From Woeseiaceae bacterium (GTDB lineage Bacteria > Pseudomonadota > Gammaproteobacteria > Steroidobacterales > Woeseiaceae), in contig JABDOQ010000094.1 in the NCBI GenBank assembly GCA_013043165.1, positions 1 to 63,689 of the forward strand: DNA of 63,689 bases, given 5' to 3'. Made by a program: the position numbers and the translations under genes. How positions within the stretch are numbered: the stretch's first letter is position 1; each line of letters begins with the position of its first letter. The notes below the pieces were generated by a model that did no database searches, was not told the DNA's origin, and saw only the letters and a list, made by a program, of their open reading frames with translations. Shown here in pieces: positions 10,080 to 18,990 of this stretch.

Positions 10080-10667
10080 ATGACCGAAGACGACCTTGAT
10101 CGCAACAGGCGTCATTTTCTTACCGTTGCAACCCTTGTTACAGGTGCCGCAGGTGCAGGAATGGCGGCGATTCCATTTCTTTCTTCACTGAAGCCCAGCG
10201 CGCGTGCTCAGGCTCTCGGTGCCCCGGTCGAAGTACCGCTCAGCTCGATGCAGCCCGGTGAGATGGTTCGTGTGCTCTGGCGCGGCAAGCTGGTCTTCGT
10301 GCTGCGTCGCACCAAGGAAATGCTGGCGAACTTGCCGAAGGTGGATCCCGAGCTGCGCGATCCGAAGTCCGACGTTGTTACGCAGCAGCCGCAATACGCG
10401 CGCAATGCGACGCGTTCGATCAAACCGCAATATCTCGTGATCGAAGGCTCGTGCACGCACCTGGGTTGCGCGCCGCTGCAGGATTTCGATGTTCGCCCTG
10501 CTGAAGGTTGGGAAGGCGGCTTTTTCTGTCCGTGCCATGGCTCGAAGTTTGATTTGGCGGGACGCGTGTTCAAAGGCGTTCCTGCACCGACCAACCTGAA
10601 AGTTCCGCCGTACCGATTTGTCAGAGATGACCTTATTCTAATCGGCCAGGATTCGGGAGCAGCATAA
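10080..10667 (+). CDS. petA: Ubiquinol-cytochrome c reductase Rieske iron-sulfur subunit
   Basis: 195 residues from the ATG at 10080, preceded by TTGGAG at 10068-10073. The TTG in that ribosome-binding site could formally start a 4-residue-longer protein but is unlikely. A Tat motif RRHFL (10-14) precedes a hydrophobic anchor (about 17-37), as expected for a folded Fe-S protein. The Rieske cluster ligands are C125, H127 and C150, H153 in CTHLGC and CPCHG, with C130 and C152 forming the disulfide. It passes electrons from ubiquinol to cytochrome c1. It is joined to petB by a TAATG overlap. Confidence 0.97.
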   Translation: MTEDDLDRNRRHFLTVATLVTGAAGAGMAAIPFLSSLKPSARAQALGAPVEVPLSSMQPGEMVRVLWRGKLVFVLRRTKEMLANLPKVDPELRDPKSDVVTQQPQYARNATRSIKPQYLVIEGSCTHLGCAPLQDFDVRPAEGWEGGFFCPCHGSKFDLAGRVFKGVPAPTNLKVPPYRFVRDDLILIGQDSGAA

Positions 10668-11917
10668 TGGCAAGAATCGAAGCAGAAGTGGGCAAGCCGC
10701 AGGGCGGCTTAGTCAAGTGGATCGACGATCGTTTTCCAATGACGTCGACGCTCAAATATCATGTCACCGAGTACTACGCCTCGAAAAATTTCAACATGTG
10801 GTATGTCTTCGGCGTGCTTGCGTTCGTTGTACTGATCATTCAGTTATTGACCGGCATTTTCCTGACGATGAATTACAAGCCGGCGGCTGCGGATGCATTC
10901 GCTTCGGTCGAATACATCATGCGTGACGTCGAATGGGGCTGGTTGATTCGCTACATGCACTCAACGGGCGCGTCGTTTTTCTTCATCGTCGTGTACCTGC
11001 ACATGTACCGTGCCATGCTTTACGGCTCCTACAAGAAGCCGCGTGAACTGATCTGGCTGATCGGTATGCTGATCTTCCTGGTACTCATGGCCGAGGCGTT
11101 TGCCGGCTACCTGCTGCCCTGGGGGCAGATGTCCTATTGGGGCGCACAGGTGATTATTTCGCTGTTTGGCGCAATCCCGTGGGTAGGCGATGCGCTCGTA
11201 GAGATCATCCGCGGCGACTACTCAATATCGGATATTACGCTCAACCGTTTCTTTGCTCTGCACGTCATTCTTCTGCCACTGGTATTAATCGGGCTCGTAT
11301 TTGTCCACATCGTCGCGTTGCACGAAGTGGGCTCGAACAACCCCGATGGCATAGACATCAAGAAGAACAAGGACGCGAGCGGCAAGCCGGTCGATGGTGT
11401 CGCATTCCATCCCTATCACACGAGCAAGGACCTGGTCGCGATTATCATTTTCCTGATGATCTTTTCCGCGGTTGTGTTCTTCGCCCCGGATATGGGCGGC
11501 TATTTCCTCGAACACGCCAATTTCGAACCGGCTAACCTGACGGCGACGCCTGAGCATATCGCACCGGTGTGGTACTTCACGCCGTTCTACGCAATTCTGC
11601 GGGCGGTTCCGGACAAGCTATGGGGATTCATACTGTTTGTTACGGCCGTTTTGTTGCCCGTTTTTCTGCCGTGGCTGGATCGTTCGAGAGTCAGGTCGAT
11701 ACGTTATCGTGGCTGGATCTACAAATCTGCCCTGGCCGTATTCACGGTTACGTTCCTCATGCTGGGCTGGTTGGGAACGATGCCGGCTGATGGCCTATAC
11801 GTACTGATGGCTCGAATCTTATCGGTCGTGTATTTCGCATTTTTCCTGCTAATGCCTTACTACACGGCCATCGATAAGACGAAGCCGGTGCCGGACAGGG
11901 TGGTCTACCATGGGTAA
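10667..11917 (+). CDS. petB: Cytochrome b subunit of the bc1 complex
   Basis: 416 residues, about eight transmembrane helices, a full-length (fused) cytochrome b. The bis-His haem ligands are H98 and H112 in helix II and H199 and H214 in helix IV. The Qo-site motif reads PVWY where mitochondrial and alphaproteobacterial proteins have PEWY; I recall this variant as common in beta/gammaproteobacteria. It oxidises ubiquinol at Qo and reduces quinone at Qi. It starts within the petA stop (TAATG) and overlaps petC by eight bases. Confidence 0.97.
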   Translation: MARIEAEVGKPQGGLVKWIDDRFPMTSTLKYHVTEYYASKNFNMWYVFGVLAFVVLIIQLLTGIFLTMNYKPAAADAFASVEYIMRDVEWGWLIRYMHSTGASFFFIVVYLHMYRAMLYGSYKKPRELIWLIGMLIFLVLMAEAFAGYLLPWGQMSYWGAQVIISLFGAIPWVGDALVEIIRGDYSISDITLNRFFALHVILLPLVLIGLVFVHIVALHEVGSNNPDGIDIKKNKDASGKPVDGVAFHPYHTSKDLVAIIIFLMIFSAVVFFAPDMGGYFLEHANFEPANLTATPEHIAPVWYFTPFYAILRAVPDKLWGFILFVTAVLLPVFLPWLDRSRVRSIRYRGWIYKSALAVFTVTFLMLGWLGTMPADGLYVLMARILSVVYFAFFLLMPYYTAIDKTKPVPDRVVYHG

Positions 11918-12665
11918 ATTCAAAAAGATCGCTGTACTCGTGGCACTGGCTTTGTGCTTCGCCGCACCTGTGACAATGGCCGCGGGCGGTAGTACGAAGA
12001 TGGCAAAAGCCGACATCGATCCGGGAAATATCTCGTCTCTGCAGCGCGGCGCGCGCAACTTTATGAACTACTGCTCGGGTTGTCACTCGGCACAGTACGT
12101 TCGTTACAAGACAATCGGAAAATACCTCGGACTGTCGGAAGAACAGCTGATCGACAACCTGATGTTCAATGCCGACAAGACGTTCGAGACCATTCAGGCG
12201 TCCATGTCGTCGGTGGACGCTGCGCGGTGGTATGGTGTGGCACCGCCCGACATGTCGTTGATGGTGCGGGCGAAGGGCGCCGATCACGTTTACAATTTCC
12301 TGAAGACCTTCTACGTATCGAAAGACAGCCCGACAGGAGTCAATAATCTGGTTCTTGCAGGTACCAGCATGCCGCACGTCTTGTGGGAATTGCAGGGATT
12401 TCAGGTCGCCAACTTCTCGACACACGATAATGAAGACGGTTCTGTCACGACGACCTTCGAAGGTTTTGAGCCGCTCACGGCGGGGTCGATGGATGCGAAA
12501 GATTATGACGAGTTTGTCCGTGATACCGTCAATTTCCTTGCCTATATCTCTGAACCGATTCGATCCGATCGCCGTAAGCTCGGTGTCTGGGTGCTGATGT
12601 TCCTGATCTTTTTCTACATCCTTGCCTCGATGCTCAAAAAACAAATATGGAAGGATGTTAAATAA
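11910..12665 (+). CDS. petC: Cytochrome c1 subunit of the bc1 complex
   Basis: 251 residues. A signal peptide (1-25) is followed by the c-type haem site C55-S-G-C58-H59 and a distal methionine in the GTSMPHVLWELQG region. A C-terminal membrane anchor (VWVLMFLIFFYILASML) is followed by a basic tail, as in bacterial cytochrome c1. It receives electrons from the Rieske protein and hands them to soluble cytochrome c. It overlaps petB by eight bases and sspA by one. Confidence 0.97.
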   Translation: MGKFKKIAVLVALALCFAAPVTMAAGGSTKMAKADIDPGNISSLQRGARNFMNYCSGCHSAQYVRYKTIGKYLGLSEEQLIDNLMFNADKTFETIQASMSSVDAARWYGVAPPDMSLMVRAKGADHVYNFLKTFYVSKDSPTGVNNLVLAGTSMPHVLWELQGFQVANFSTHDNEDGSVTTTFEGFEPLTAGSMDAKDYDEFVRDTVNFLAYISEPIRSDRRKLGVWVLMFLIFFYILASMLKKQIWKDVK

Positions 12666-13294
12666 TGGCCGTAGTAGCCAACAGACGCTCTGTGATGACA
12701 TTGTTCTCGCGACCGACAGATATCCATAGTCATCGCGCACGACTGGTTCTCGCCGAGAAGAACATCAATATCGAGATTACGAATATTGCGGGCCCGGAGT
12801 TGCCGGAGGACCTGATGGATCTCAATCCCTACCATACGGTGCCTACGCTCGTGGACCGGGATCTGACGCTGTATGACTCGCGCGTCATCATCGAGTATCT
12901 CGACGAGCGTTTTCCTCATCCTCCGCTGATGCCGGTCGATCCCGTGACACGTGCGCAGTTCCGGCTGGCGCTGTTTCGTATCGAAACCGACTGGTATTCG
13001 ATAGCTGAAGAGGCGGAATCGGGCGGCGACGGCAAGCTTGGCACCAAGTCCCGCAAGCTGCTGCGCGAGAGTATCCTGCAGAGCAATGAATTATTCGGTG
13101 CGCGGCCGTATTTTCTGAGCGAGGAGTTTTCGCTCGTGGATTGCACGATCGCCCCTCTGCTTTGGCGCCTGCCAAATTATGGTATTGATCTTGGAGCCGA
13201 TGCGGAGCCGATCGAGACGTACATGGACAGGGTATTTGCGAGGCGCTCGTTCCAGCAGAGCCTTACCGAACTCGAACAGGAAATGCGCCTGTAG
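12665..13294 (+). CDS. sspA: Stringent starvation protein A, GST-fold
   Basis: 209 residues of glutathione-S-transferase fold: a thioredoxin-like N-terminal domain (SVMTLFSRPTDIHSHRARLV, then VPTLVDRDLTLYDSRVIIEY) and an all-helical C-terminal domain. SspA binds RNA polymerase with sigma-70 and affects stress and late phage genes; it is not expected to conjugate glutathione. Its position directly behind petABC (TAATG overlap) and ahead of sspB is a common beta/gammaproteobacterial arrangement. 106 bases separate it from sspB. Confidence 0.94.
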   Translation: MAVVANRRSVMTLFSRPTDIHSHRARLVLAEKNINIEITNIAGPELPEDLMDLNPYHTVPTLVDRDLTLYDSRVIIEYLDERFPHPPLMPVDPVTRAQFRLALFRIETDWYSIAEEAESGGDGKLGTKSRKLLRESILQSNELFGARPYFLSEEFSLVDCTIAPLLWRLPNYGIDLGADAEPIETYMDRVFARRSFQQSLTELEQEMRL

Positions 13295-13400
13295 CAGCCC
13301 ACGGATTGCGGCAGATCCGGCAGCTTATGTTTAGTCTCAAGCGCCGCGCCAAATAGATGGTAAGCTATCGCCATCAAGCGCCGATTCAAGAACAAGAGCA

Positions 13401-13799
13401 GTGAATAAGCCAAGCCGATCGAAGAGACCGTATCTCATCCGCGCGATGCATGAGTGGATGGGCGACAACGGGCACACACCACACATCGTTGTCGACGCTT
13501 CTTTTGAGGGCGTCAGCGTGCCGGCCGAGCACATAAAAGATGGCAAGATCATCCTGAATATCAGCGAGTCGGCTGCACACGACCTTGATTTGTCCAATGA
13601 AGCGGTCAGCTTTCGGGCACGCTTCGGCGGTGTGCCGTTCGACGTTTGGGTGCCGATGCACTCCGTCCTCGGTATTTATGCCCGAGAGACCGGCCAGGGG
13701 ATGATCTTCTCGCACGATGCCGAGGCCGTAACGCCGCCCGCAACGAGGCCGGATATTGACGAGACGCGCTCGCGTCCGCACCTGACTATCGTCAAGTAG
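13401..13799 (+). CDS. sspB: ClpXP specificity-enhancing factor SspB
   Basis: 132 residues from a GTG at 13401. The folded substrate-binding domain (about 10-110) includes YLIRAMHEWMGDNGHTPHI and the loop VPMHSVLGIYARETGQGM. A flexible linker leads to the C-terminal RPHLTIVK, the XB motif that docks on the ClpX zinc-binding domain. SspB delivers ssrA-tagged stalled-translation products to ClpXP. The adaptor tail is intact, so the protein should be functional. Confidence 0.95.
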   Translation: MNKPSRSKRPYLIRAMHEWMGDNGHTPHIVVDASFEGVSVPAEHIKDGKIILNISESAAHDLDLSNEAVSFRARFGGVPFDVWVPMHSVLGIYARETGQGMIFSHDAEAVTPPATRPDIDETRSRPHLTIVK

Positions 13800-13858
13800 G
13801 ATCGGTGCAGGTCGACGACCGCGCGTCAGCAGGGCGGGGAGCGACTGACATCAGGCGG

Positions 13859-14482
<624 letters not shown>

Positions 14483-14541
14483 CTATCAGCTGTCGCGGCT
14501 CCCGGTGCTGTGCGATCCTGCGGTCCTGGCAGGGCTGCTGG

Positions 14542-14922
14542 TCACAGGGTTGAGTCAAAAGGTCTGAATGCGTCCTGAAGCCACTCGATCGTGCCGTCCT
14601 CACCGCCAGTGATTGAAACAACGTCGAAGCGTGACGCAAGGCGGGCGAACTGCGGCTTGCGGGCAAGAAACAGGGCGGCCGTACGCAGGATCTTGCGCTG
14701 CTTGTGACGGTCGACCGTCAGGGCCGGGGTCGAAAACCGCGACGAATTTCGATAACGCACCTCGACAAAAGTCAGGCAGTTGCCGTGCAGCATGATCAGG
14801 TCGATCTCACCGCCGCGGCTTCTGAAGTTGCGTGTGACAGGTTTCAGCCCCTGGCGGATGAGGAAGCGCAGCGCTTTTTGCTCTGCCCTGTCGCCTACAA
14901 TTCCTCTGGCAGCAAGTCCCAC
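14542..14922 (-). CDS. yraN: UPF0102 / YraN endonuclease-fold protein
   Basis: 126 residues with the YraN signature: an N-terminal helix (GDRAEQKALRFLIRQG), then GGEIDLIMLHGNCLTFVEVRYR, which carries the E..D...E-V-(K/R) pattern of a PD-(D/E)XK-type nuclease core; the usual K of EVK is R here. The family function is still uncertain. It begins inside the 3' end of lpoA (28-base overlap), indicating translational coupling. Confidence 0.92.
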   Translation of the reverse strand: MGLAARGIVGDRAEQKALRFLIRQGLKPVTRNFRSRGGEIDLIMLHGNCLTFVEVRYRNSSRFSTPALTVDRHKQRKILRTAALFLARKPQFARLASRFDVVSITGGEDGTIEWLQDAFRPFDSTL

Positions 14923-16877
14923 GGCGCGTCGTCCGCAACGTCGGGCGTGATCGCTTCACCCTCGACGCTGATGTCCTGAATAAGGCCGCCTGCCGGTTTC
15001 GTCCTCGGCAATGCAACGACTTTGCCTTGCTGAAATTGTGCCCAGGCAAGGCGTCGATGAACGCGACCGCTGGTATCGACAAACAGCGCTCCTGTCGCAC
15101 CGTCGAGTTCCACCATGGGCCCGCCGCGAGCTGCGTACAGCGCGGCGATGAGGTTGTAGGCGTCGTATCCCATGGCGTGCAGGCGAGCGAGACGGCGTTC
15201 GCCTGGCCAATACTCTGCGAATTCCCGGGGCAGCTCCGCGATCCACGGCTGCGGGTCGATTACCCAGGGCGTGTCCGCAAACATGATGCCGTTAAGGTCA
15301 GCGTTCGAGCGACCGTCCAGCGAGTAAATGGCTGAAGTTGAATAGACGGGCAGGTCACCGGAGTAGTGGAATTTCAGCTGCGCCTTCAATAAACGGCCGG
15401 CCGGTGCGTCGCTTGCGAGAAAAATAAAATCTGTATCCTGGCGTCGACGCGGATCGAACTGCAGCCCGGCGCCTATATTTGCGCGCATACGCTGGTAGCG
15501 GCGCACACTGCCGGTAAGGCCCATCAGGTTTTCGATCGCAATCGAGAAATCCTGATCGCCCGGCGTATAGCTGCGGTAGTCGAGCAAAGTACCGCCGAGC
15601 CCTTCAAGTTCCGTCGAAAAGCTCGTGAGGACGCGGCGACCCCAATCGTTATTCGGTACAAGTGCCACGGCACGGGTGTAGCCGTCGTCGAGCGCGCGCG
15701 TCGCAGCGGACGCCGCCTCGTCTTCAGGAGCCAGAGCAAACTGATACAGGCCCGGCGGCGCAAGCATATCGTCAGGCAGATAGTTGAGTGTCAGGACAGG
15801 GACGGGGACAAGAATGTCGTTGGCCAGCTGTACGACACTATTCTTGAGTAATGGTCCGACCACGAACTCAGCGCCGTCGGCGACGGCTATCGCGTACGCT
15901 GCGCTGGCGCCGCCCTCGGCGTTGACGTCGTAGATGCGAATGTTCTGCCGGTCATCGAGTCCGGCGGCCGTCGCAAAATACGCTCCGAGGAATCCGTTCT
16001 GAACGGCTTTTCCCGCACTCGCCGTTCTCCCGGACAGCGGCAGCAGCAGTGCTATTTGCCGAGGGTATTCGAGCAACAGGTTTTCCGACAGTTCGATATC
16101 GCCAAGCACCGTTATTGCCGGATGGTTGGCGTTGGCCGCCCGCCAGCGCAGTACACCATTACTCCAGCCAACACCCTGCTGACCCGTGGCAGCCGAAAGC
16201 GCGCCGACAGAGAGCCAGCCACGAACGACAGGATCGGTTGCAGTTTCGGCGGCGCGACGCAAAACCTGCGGGCTACTGACCCGCAAGCCTTGCCACAGTC
16301 GCGCGCGGTTCTGCTCGATGCCGCGGCGGTCACTGATCCAGTTCTCGCGCTGCATCATCAGCTGCACGGCGCGAGCCGGATCCTGTTTTTGTATCCAGGC
16401 GTCGGCGCGAAGCGCTTCGACTCTGAGCCTGTCTCGCTCTGAGAGCGATTCGCGGCTCATCGGCTCCAGCAGAGCCAGCGCATCGTCGGCCGCGCCCGCA
16501 AACAGCGACAGCGCGGCTGAATTCGTGTTCCAGATTGCCAGCAAGCTGCCGGCATCCGGTCGGGGCACGCTGCCCAATGCATTCCTGGCCCGCGCCACGT
16601 CGCCGGCATCGAGCCATTGCTCGACGGCCAACAGCGTCAGGCGGTCGCGCTCCGCGCCGATCGCGTCGCTGGCAAGGCCGATGTAGGCACTGGCCGCTTC
16701 GGCATGCTCGCCATTCCTGGCGAGCCGTTCAGCACGTCCCTCGCCGCTGCCCGTCAAACCGCCAAAACCGGTGGTTTCGCAACCCGCAAGTATCAGCGCC
16801 GCGACCAGCAGGATGATGGTGCTTGCCAGCGAGCGTGCTTCGCGGGCAGGATGTCGGAAACTTTTCATCATATTCAT
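14895..16877 (-). CDS. lpoA: Outer-membrane lipoprotein activator of PBP1a, LpoA
   Basis: 660 residues from the ATG at 16877 (MNMMKSF; starts at 16871 or 16868 are also possible). A lipobox LILAGC gives lipidated C33. The N-terminal part is TPR-like and Ala-rich (about 40-270); the C-terminal part (about 280-610) has a periplasmic substrate-binding-protein fold with IALLLPLSGRTASAGKAVQNG. LpoA spans from the outer membrane through the peptidoglycan to activate PBP1a. The upstream open frame (to 17051) has no signal-peptide character and lies over rsmI, so it is not part of the gene. Confidence 0.9.
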   Translation of the reverse strand: MNMMKSFRHPAREARSLASTIILLVAALILAGCETTGFGGLTGSGEGRAERLARNGEHAEAASAYIGLASDAIGAERDRLTLLAVEQWLDAGDVARARNALGSVPRPDAGSLLAIWNTNSAALSLFAGAADDALALLEPMSRESLSERDRLRVEALRADAWIQKQDPARAVQLMMQRENWISDRRGIEQNRARLWQGLRVSSPQVLRRAAETATDPVVRGWLSVGALSAATGQQGVGWSNGVLRWRAANANHPAITVLGDIELSENLLLEYPRQIALLLPLSGRTASAGKAVQNGFLGAYFATAAGLDDRQNIRIYDVNAEGGASAAYAIAVADGAEFVVGPLLKNSVVQLANDILVPVPVLTLNYLPDDMLAPPGLYQFALAPEDEAASAATRALDDGYTRAVALVPNNDWGRRVLTSFSTELEGLGGTLLDYRSYTPGDQDFSIAIENLMGLTGSVRRYQRMRANIGAGLQFDPRRRQDTDFIFLASDAPAGRLLKAQLKFHYSGDLPVYSTSAIYSLDGRSNADLNGIMFADTPWVIDPQPWIAELPREFAEYWPGERRLARLHAMGYDAYNLIAALYAARGGPMVELDGATGALFVDTSGRVHRRLAWAQFQQGKVVALPRTKPAGGLIQDISVEGEAITPDVADDAPWDLLPEEL

Positions 16878-16902
16878 ATAACCGGAAAAGGTTGTGCGCC
16901 AA

Positions 16903-17736
16903 ATGAGCGGCAAGCTGTTCATCGTTGCGACACCCATTGGCAATCTGGAAGATCTGACACCACGAGCGCGCCGAACGCTCGCTGAAGTGGACCTTATTGC
17001 AGCCGAGGATACCCGCCACACCGGGCGATTACTATCGCATATTGGGGTCAAAACACGGCTTTTGTCACTGCACGATCACAATGAACAACAGCTTGTGCCA
17101 AAGCTCATCGCGTCGCTCGAGTCAGGACAATCTATCGCGCTCGTGAGCGATGCGGGCACGCCCCTGGTCAGCGATCCGGGTTATCGCCTCGTGCAGGCAG
17201 CGCATGCCGGCGGCATCGCCGTATCGCCGATACCCGGAGCGTCGGCAGTTACCGCGGCGCTCTCGGCGGCAGGATTGCCGACGGACCGGTTTTGCTTCGA
17301 AGGGTTTCTGCCCGCGAAAAAAGCCGCGCGACAAAGCATCTTGAATACGCTCAGCCGTGAAACCCGGACGCTCGTCTTTTACGAGTCGGTGCATCGCATC
17401 GCCGAGGTGTTGGCCGACTTGTGCAATGTCTTCGGTGACCAAAGAACTGCATTTATCGGGCGCGAACTCACGAAAATGCACGAAGAGTGTGTGCAGGACT
17501 CGCTCGGTTCCTTGCGCGACAAAATTGCCGACGGTTCGATTGTCGGCAAGGGTGAGTTCGTCATTGTGGTCGCCGGCAGTAACGAGGTTGCAGAGTCATC
17601 GCTCGACATCGACCGACTGCTGCAGGCGCTCGCAGCGCATCTTTCGGCCAGGGATGCGGCACGCGTCGCCGCTAAAGCGACCGGCCTCAAGCGCAACAAC
17701 CTGTACAAACGACTGCTGCTGATTCGCAGCCAATAA
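16903..17736 (+). CDS. rsmI: 16S rRNA (cytidine1402-2'-O)-methyltransferase
   Basis: 277 residues. Motifs: FIVATPIGNLEDLTPRA, EDTRHTGRLL, and the SAM-binding SDAGTPLVSDPGYRLV, all typical of the RsmI (tetrapyrrole-methylase-like) family. It 2'-O-methylates C1402 of 16S rRNA in the decoding centre together with RsmH, which is encoded about 2 kb downstream. I prefer the ATG at 16903 (AAAGG 11 bases upstream) over the in-frame GTG at 16894. It is divergent from lpoA with only about 25 bases between starts. Confidence 0.94.
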   Translation: MSGKLFIVATPIGNLEDLTPRARRTLAEVDLIAAEDTRHTGRLLSHIGVKTRLLSLHDHNEQQLVPKLIASLESGQSIALVSDAGTPLVSDPGYRLVQAAHAGGIAVSPIPGASAVTAALSAAGLPTDRFCFEGFLPAKKAARQSILNTLSRETRTLVFYESVHRIAEVLADLCNVFGDQRTAFIGRELTKMHEECVQDSLGSLRDKIADGSIVGKGEFVIVVAGSNEVAESSLDIDRLLQALAAHLSARDAARVAAKATGLKRNNLYKRLLLIRSQ

Positions 17737-17742
17737 AACCTC

Positions 17743-17771
17743 GGTTCGAGCCCGGTTAATCCTGTAAAATC
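17743..17771 (+). promoter_or_regulatory. Candidate rnpB promoter
   Basis: A -10 element TAAAAT (17766-17771) lies 7 bases before the 5' strand of the RNase P P1 stem at 17779, the expected distance. The -35 region is weak (GGTTCG at 17743-17748 with a 17-base spacer). Transcription from rsmI could also read in. Confidence 0.45.
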
Positions 17772-17778
17772 GGCGGCG

Positions 17779-18142
17779 AGAAAGCCGGAGTTGGCCAGGC
17801 AATCGCTGCTTGATGCAGAGGAAAGTCCGGGCTCCTTCGGACAGGGCGCCAGGTAACACCTGGGGGGCGTGAGCCCATGGAAAGTGCCACAGAAAATATA
17901 CCGCCGGCCTTGTGTCGGTAAGGGTGAAAAGGTGCGGTAAGAGCGCACCGCGCGACTGGCGACAGTTCGCGGCACGGTAAACCCCGCCCGGAGCAAGACC
18001 AAATAGGGGAGTAAGGGCTTTTTGCCCACCGTCGGTTCCGAACGGACTCCCGGGTAGGTTGCTAGAGGCAGCTGGCAACAGCTGTCCCAGATGAATGGTT
18101 GTCGATGACAGAACCCGGCTTATTGCTGGCTCCGGCTTTCTC
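17779..18142 (+). ncRNA. rnpB: RNase P catalytic RNA, bacterial type A
   Basis: About 364 nt. The ends form P1: GAGAAAGCCGGA (17779-17790) pairs perfectly with TCCGGCTTTCTC (18131-18142). Conserved elements in order: GAGGAAAGTCCGGGCTCC (P4 5' side), GCCAGGTAACACCTGGGGGG (P7-P10 region), GGTAAGGGTGAAAAGGTGCG, GGTAAGAGCGCACCGCGCGAC, GGAGCAAGACCAAATAGGGG, and ACAGAACCCGGCTTA (P4 3' side). The P3 arm is reduced to about CTGC-TTGA-TGCAG, far shorter than in E. coli. P1 followed by a T-rich run (18153-18164) may serve as terminator. It processes pre-tRNA 5' ends with the protein RnpA. Confidence 0.97.
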
Positions 18143-18407
18143 ACTCCCACTTTTTCTTTTTAAAACAGTAAGTTATACTGAATTTCCTGGTGCGCACGGG
18201 CCGCGAAGCGCACGCTGCGCAAATGACTGCGCACTCGGGGCAAATCTGGCCCCTGTCGCGTAATTGCGACCCCTTTTTGAGACCTCATCGAAGAAGTAGT
18301 TGTAAATAACTGATTTGCCTAGCGCGAACCCTGCCACATTTCGCCCTTTTTGGGCCACGAGATAGCCTCTAAGTCACTGTAGAACAAAGACTAATTGCTT
18401 TTGTTTA
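18143..18407. other. Intergenic region between rnpB and the mra promoter
   Basis: About 265 bases with no convincing gene. It starts with a T-rich tract (rnpB termination) and holds GC-rich inverted repeats, for example GGGGC-AAATCTG-GCCCC (18238-18254). A 61-codon open frame on the minus strand (18173-18358) has low-complexity, Arg/Ala-rich composition and no ribosome-binding site, so I do not call it. Confidence 0.5.
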
Positions 18408-18437
18408 TTGACGGTCGACGCGACCGCCACCTATAGT
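18408..18437 (+). promoter_or_regulatory. Promoter of the division/cell-wall (mra) cluster
   Basis: TTGACG (18408-18413) and TATAGT (18432-18437) are separated by 18 bases, a good sigma-70 match and the best in the interval. The transcript would start near 18444, immediately in front of the tandem MraZ-type boxes. It should drive mraZ and, given the tight packing downstream, much of the 19-kb cluster. Confidence 0.7.
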
Positions 18438-18446
18438 GTTGAAAAG

Positions 18447-18471
18447 TGGATAAAAGTGGGAGGAAAGGGGC
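18447..18471 (+). promoter_or_regulatory. Tandem MraZ operator boxes
   Basis: Three G-rich units spaced exactly 10 bases apart: TGGAT (18447-18451), TGGGA (18457-18461) and GGGGC (18467-18471). Published MraZ operators are direct TGGGN repeats separated by 5-nt spacers upstream of mraZ. Here the boxes cover the predicted transcription start, so MraZ binding would block initiation, consistent with autorepression. Confidence 0.65.
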
Positions 18472-18525
18472 GAGCTGCCCAGGATTCGCGCCAGAAGAGC
18501 GGAGCCCGGGGCCGTCCCGAACGTC

Positions 18526-18975
18526 GTGTTTCGAGGGGCTACCAAAGTCACGTTGGACGCCAAAGGGCGTATGGCCATGCCGACCCGGTACCGGGAGCGG
18601 CTCGTCTCCCGTTGTGACGGCGAAATCATCGTGACTGTCGATAAGGATCACTGTCTCCTCGTTTACCCGCTGCCCGACTGGGAAGAGCTCGAGCGCAAAC
18701 TCGTTCGCCTGCCCAGCATGAACAAAGCGGCCCGTCGAATTGTACGCATTATGGTCGGCTACGCGACCGAGGTCGACATGGACGGGAGTGGACGAATCCT
18801 GGTGTCGAAAGAACTCAGGGAGTTCGCGGGGCTCGACAAGAACGCGATGTTAATCGGGCAGGGCAACAAATTTGAACTTTGGGATGAACAGACCTGGAAC
18901 GAGAAACGCGATGCGTGGCTCAACGAGGAAGACGACGGCGATCTGCCGGCGGACCTCGAGTCGATCTCGTTCTAG
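18526..18975 (+). CDS. mraZ: Transcriptional regulator MraZ
   Basis: 149 residues from a GTG (18526). Two SpoVT-AbrB-type beta-hairpin domains are visible: KVTLDAKGRMAMPTRYRERL (about 6-25) and VDMDGSGRILVSKELREFAG (about 84-103), each with the D-x-K/S-GR-(I/M) core. MraZ assembles into a ring that binds the tandem boxes at its own promoter and represses the mra/dcw operon. It is the first gene of the cluster, 15 bases before rsmH. The acidic C-terminus (NEEDDGDLPADLESISF) is usual. Confidence 0.95.
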   Translation: MFRGATKVTLDAKGRMAMPTRYRERLVSRCDGEIIVTVDKDHCLLVYPLPDWEELERKLVRLPSMNKAARRIVRIMVGYATEVDMDGSGRILVSKELREFAGLDKNAMLIGQGNKFELWDEQTWNEKRDAWLNEEDDGDLPADLESISF

Positions 18976-18990
18976 TTTGCTGTCCATGCA

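Noticed and set aside
11757..12740. 327-codon minus-strand open frame opposite petC
   Set aside because: Spans the antisense of three real genes without its own initiation signals.
18173..18358. 61-codon minus-strand open frame between rnpB and mraZ
   Set aside because: No ribosome-binding site and no recognisable family; the region is better explained as regulatory or spacer DNA.
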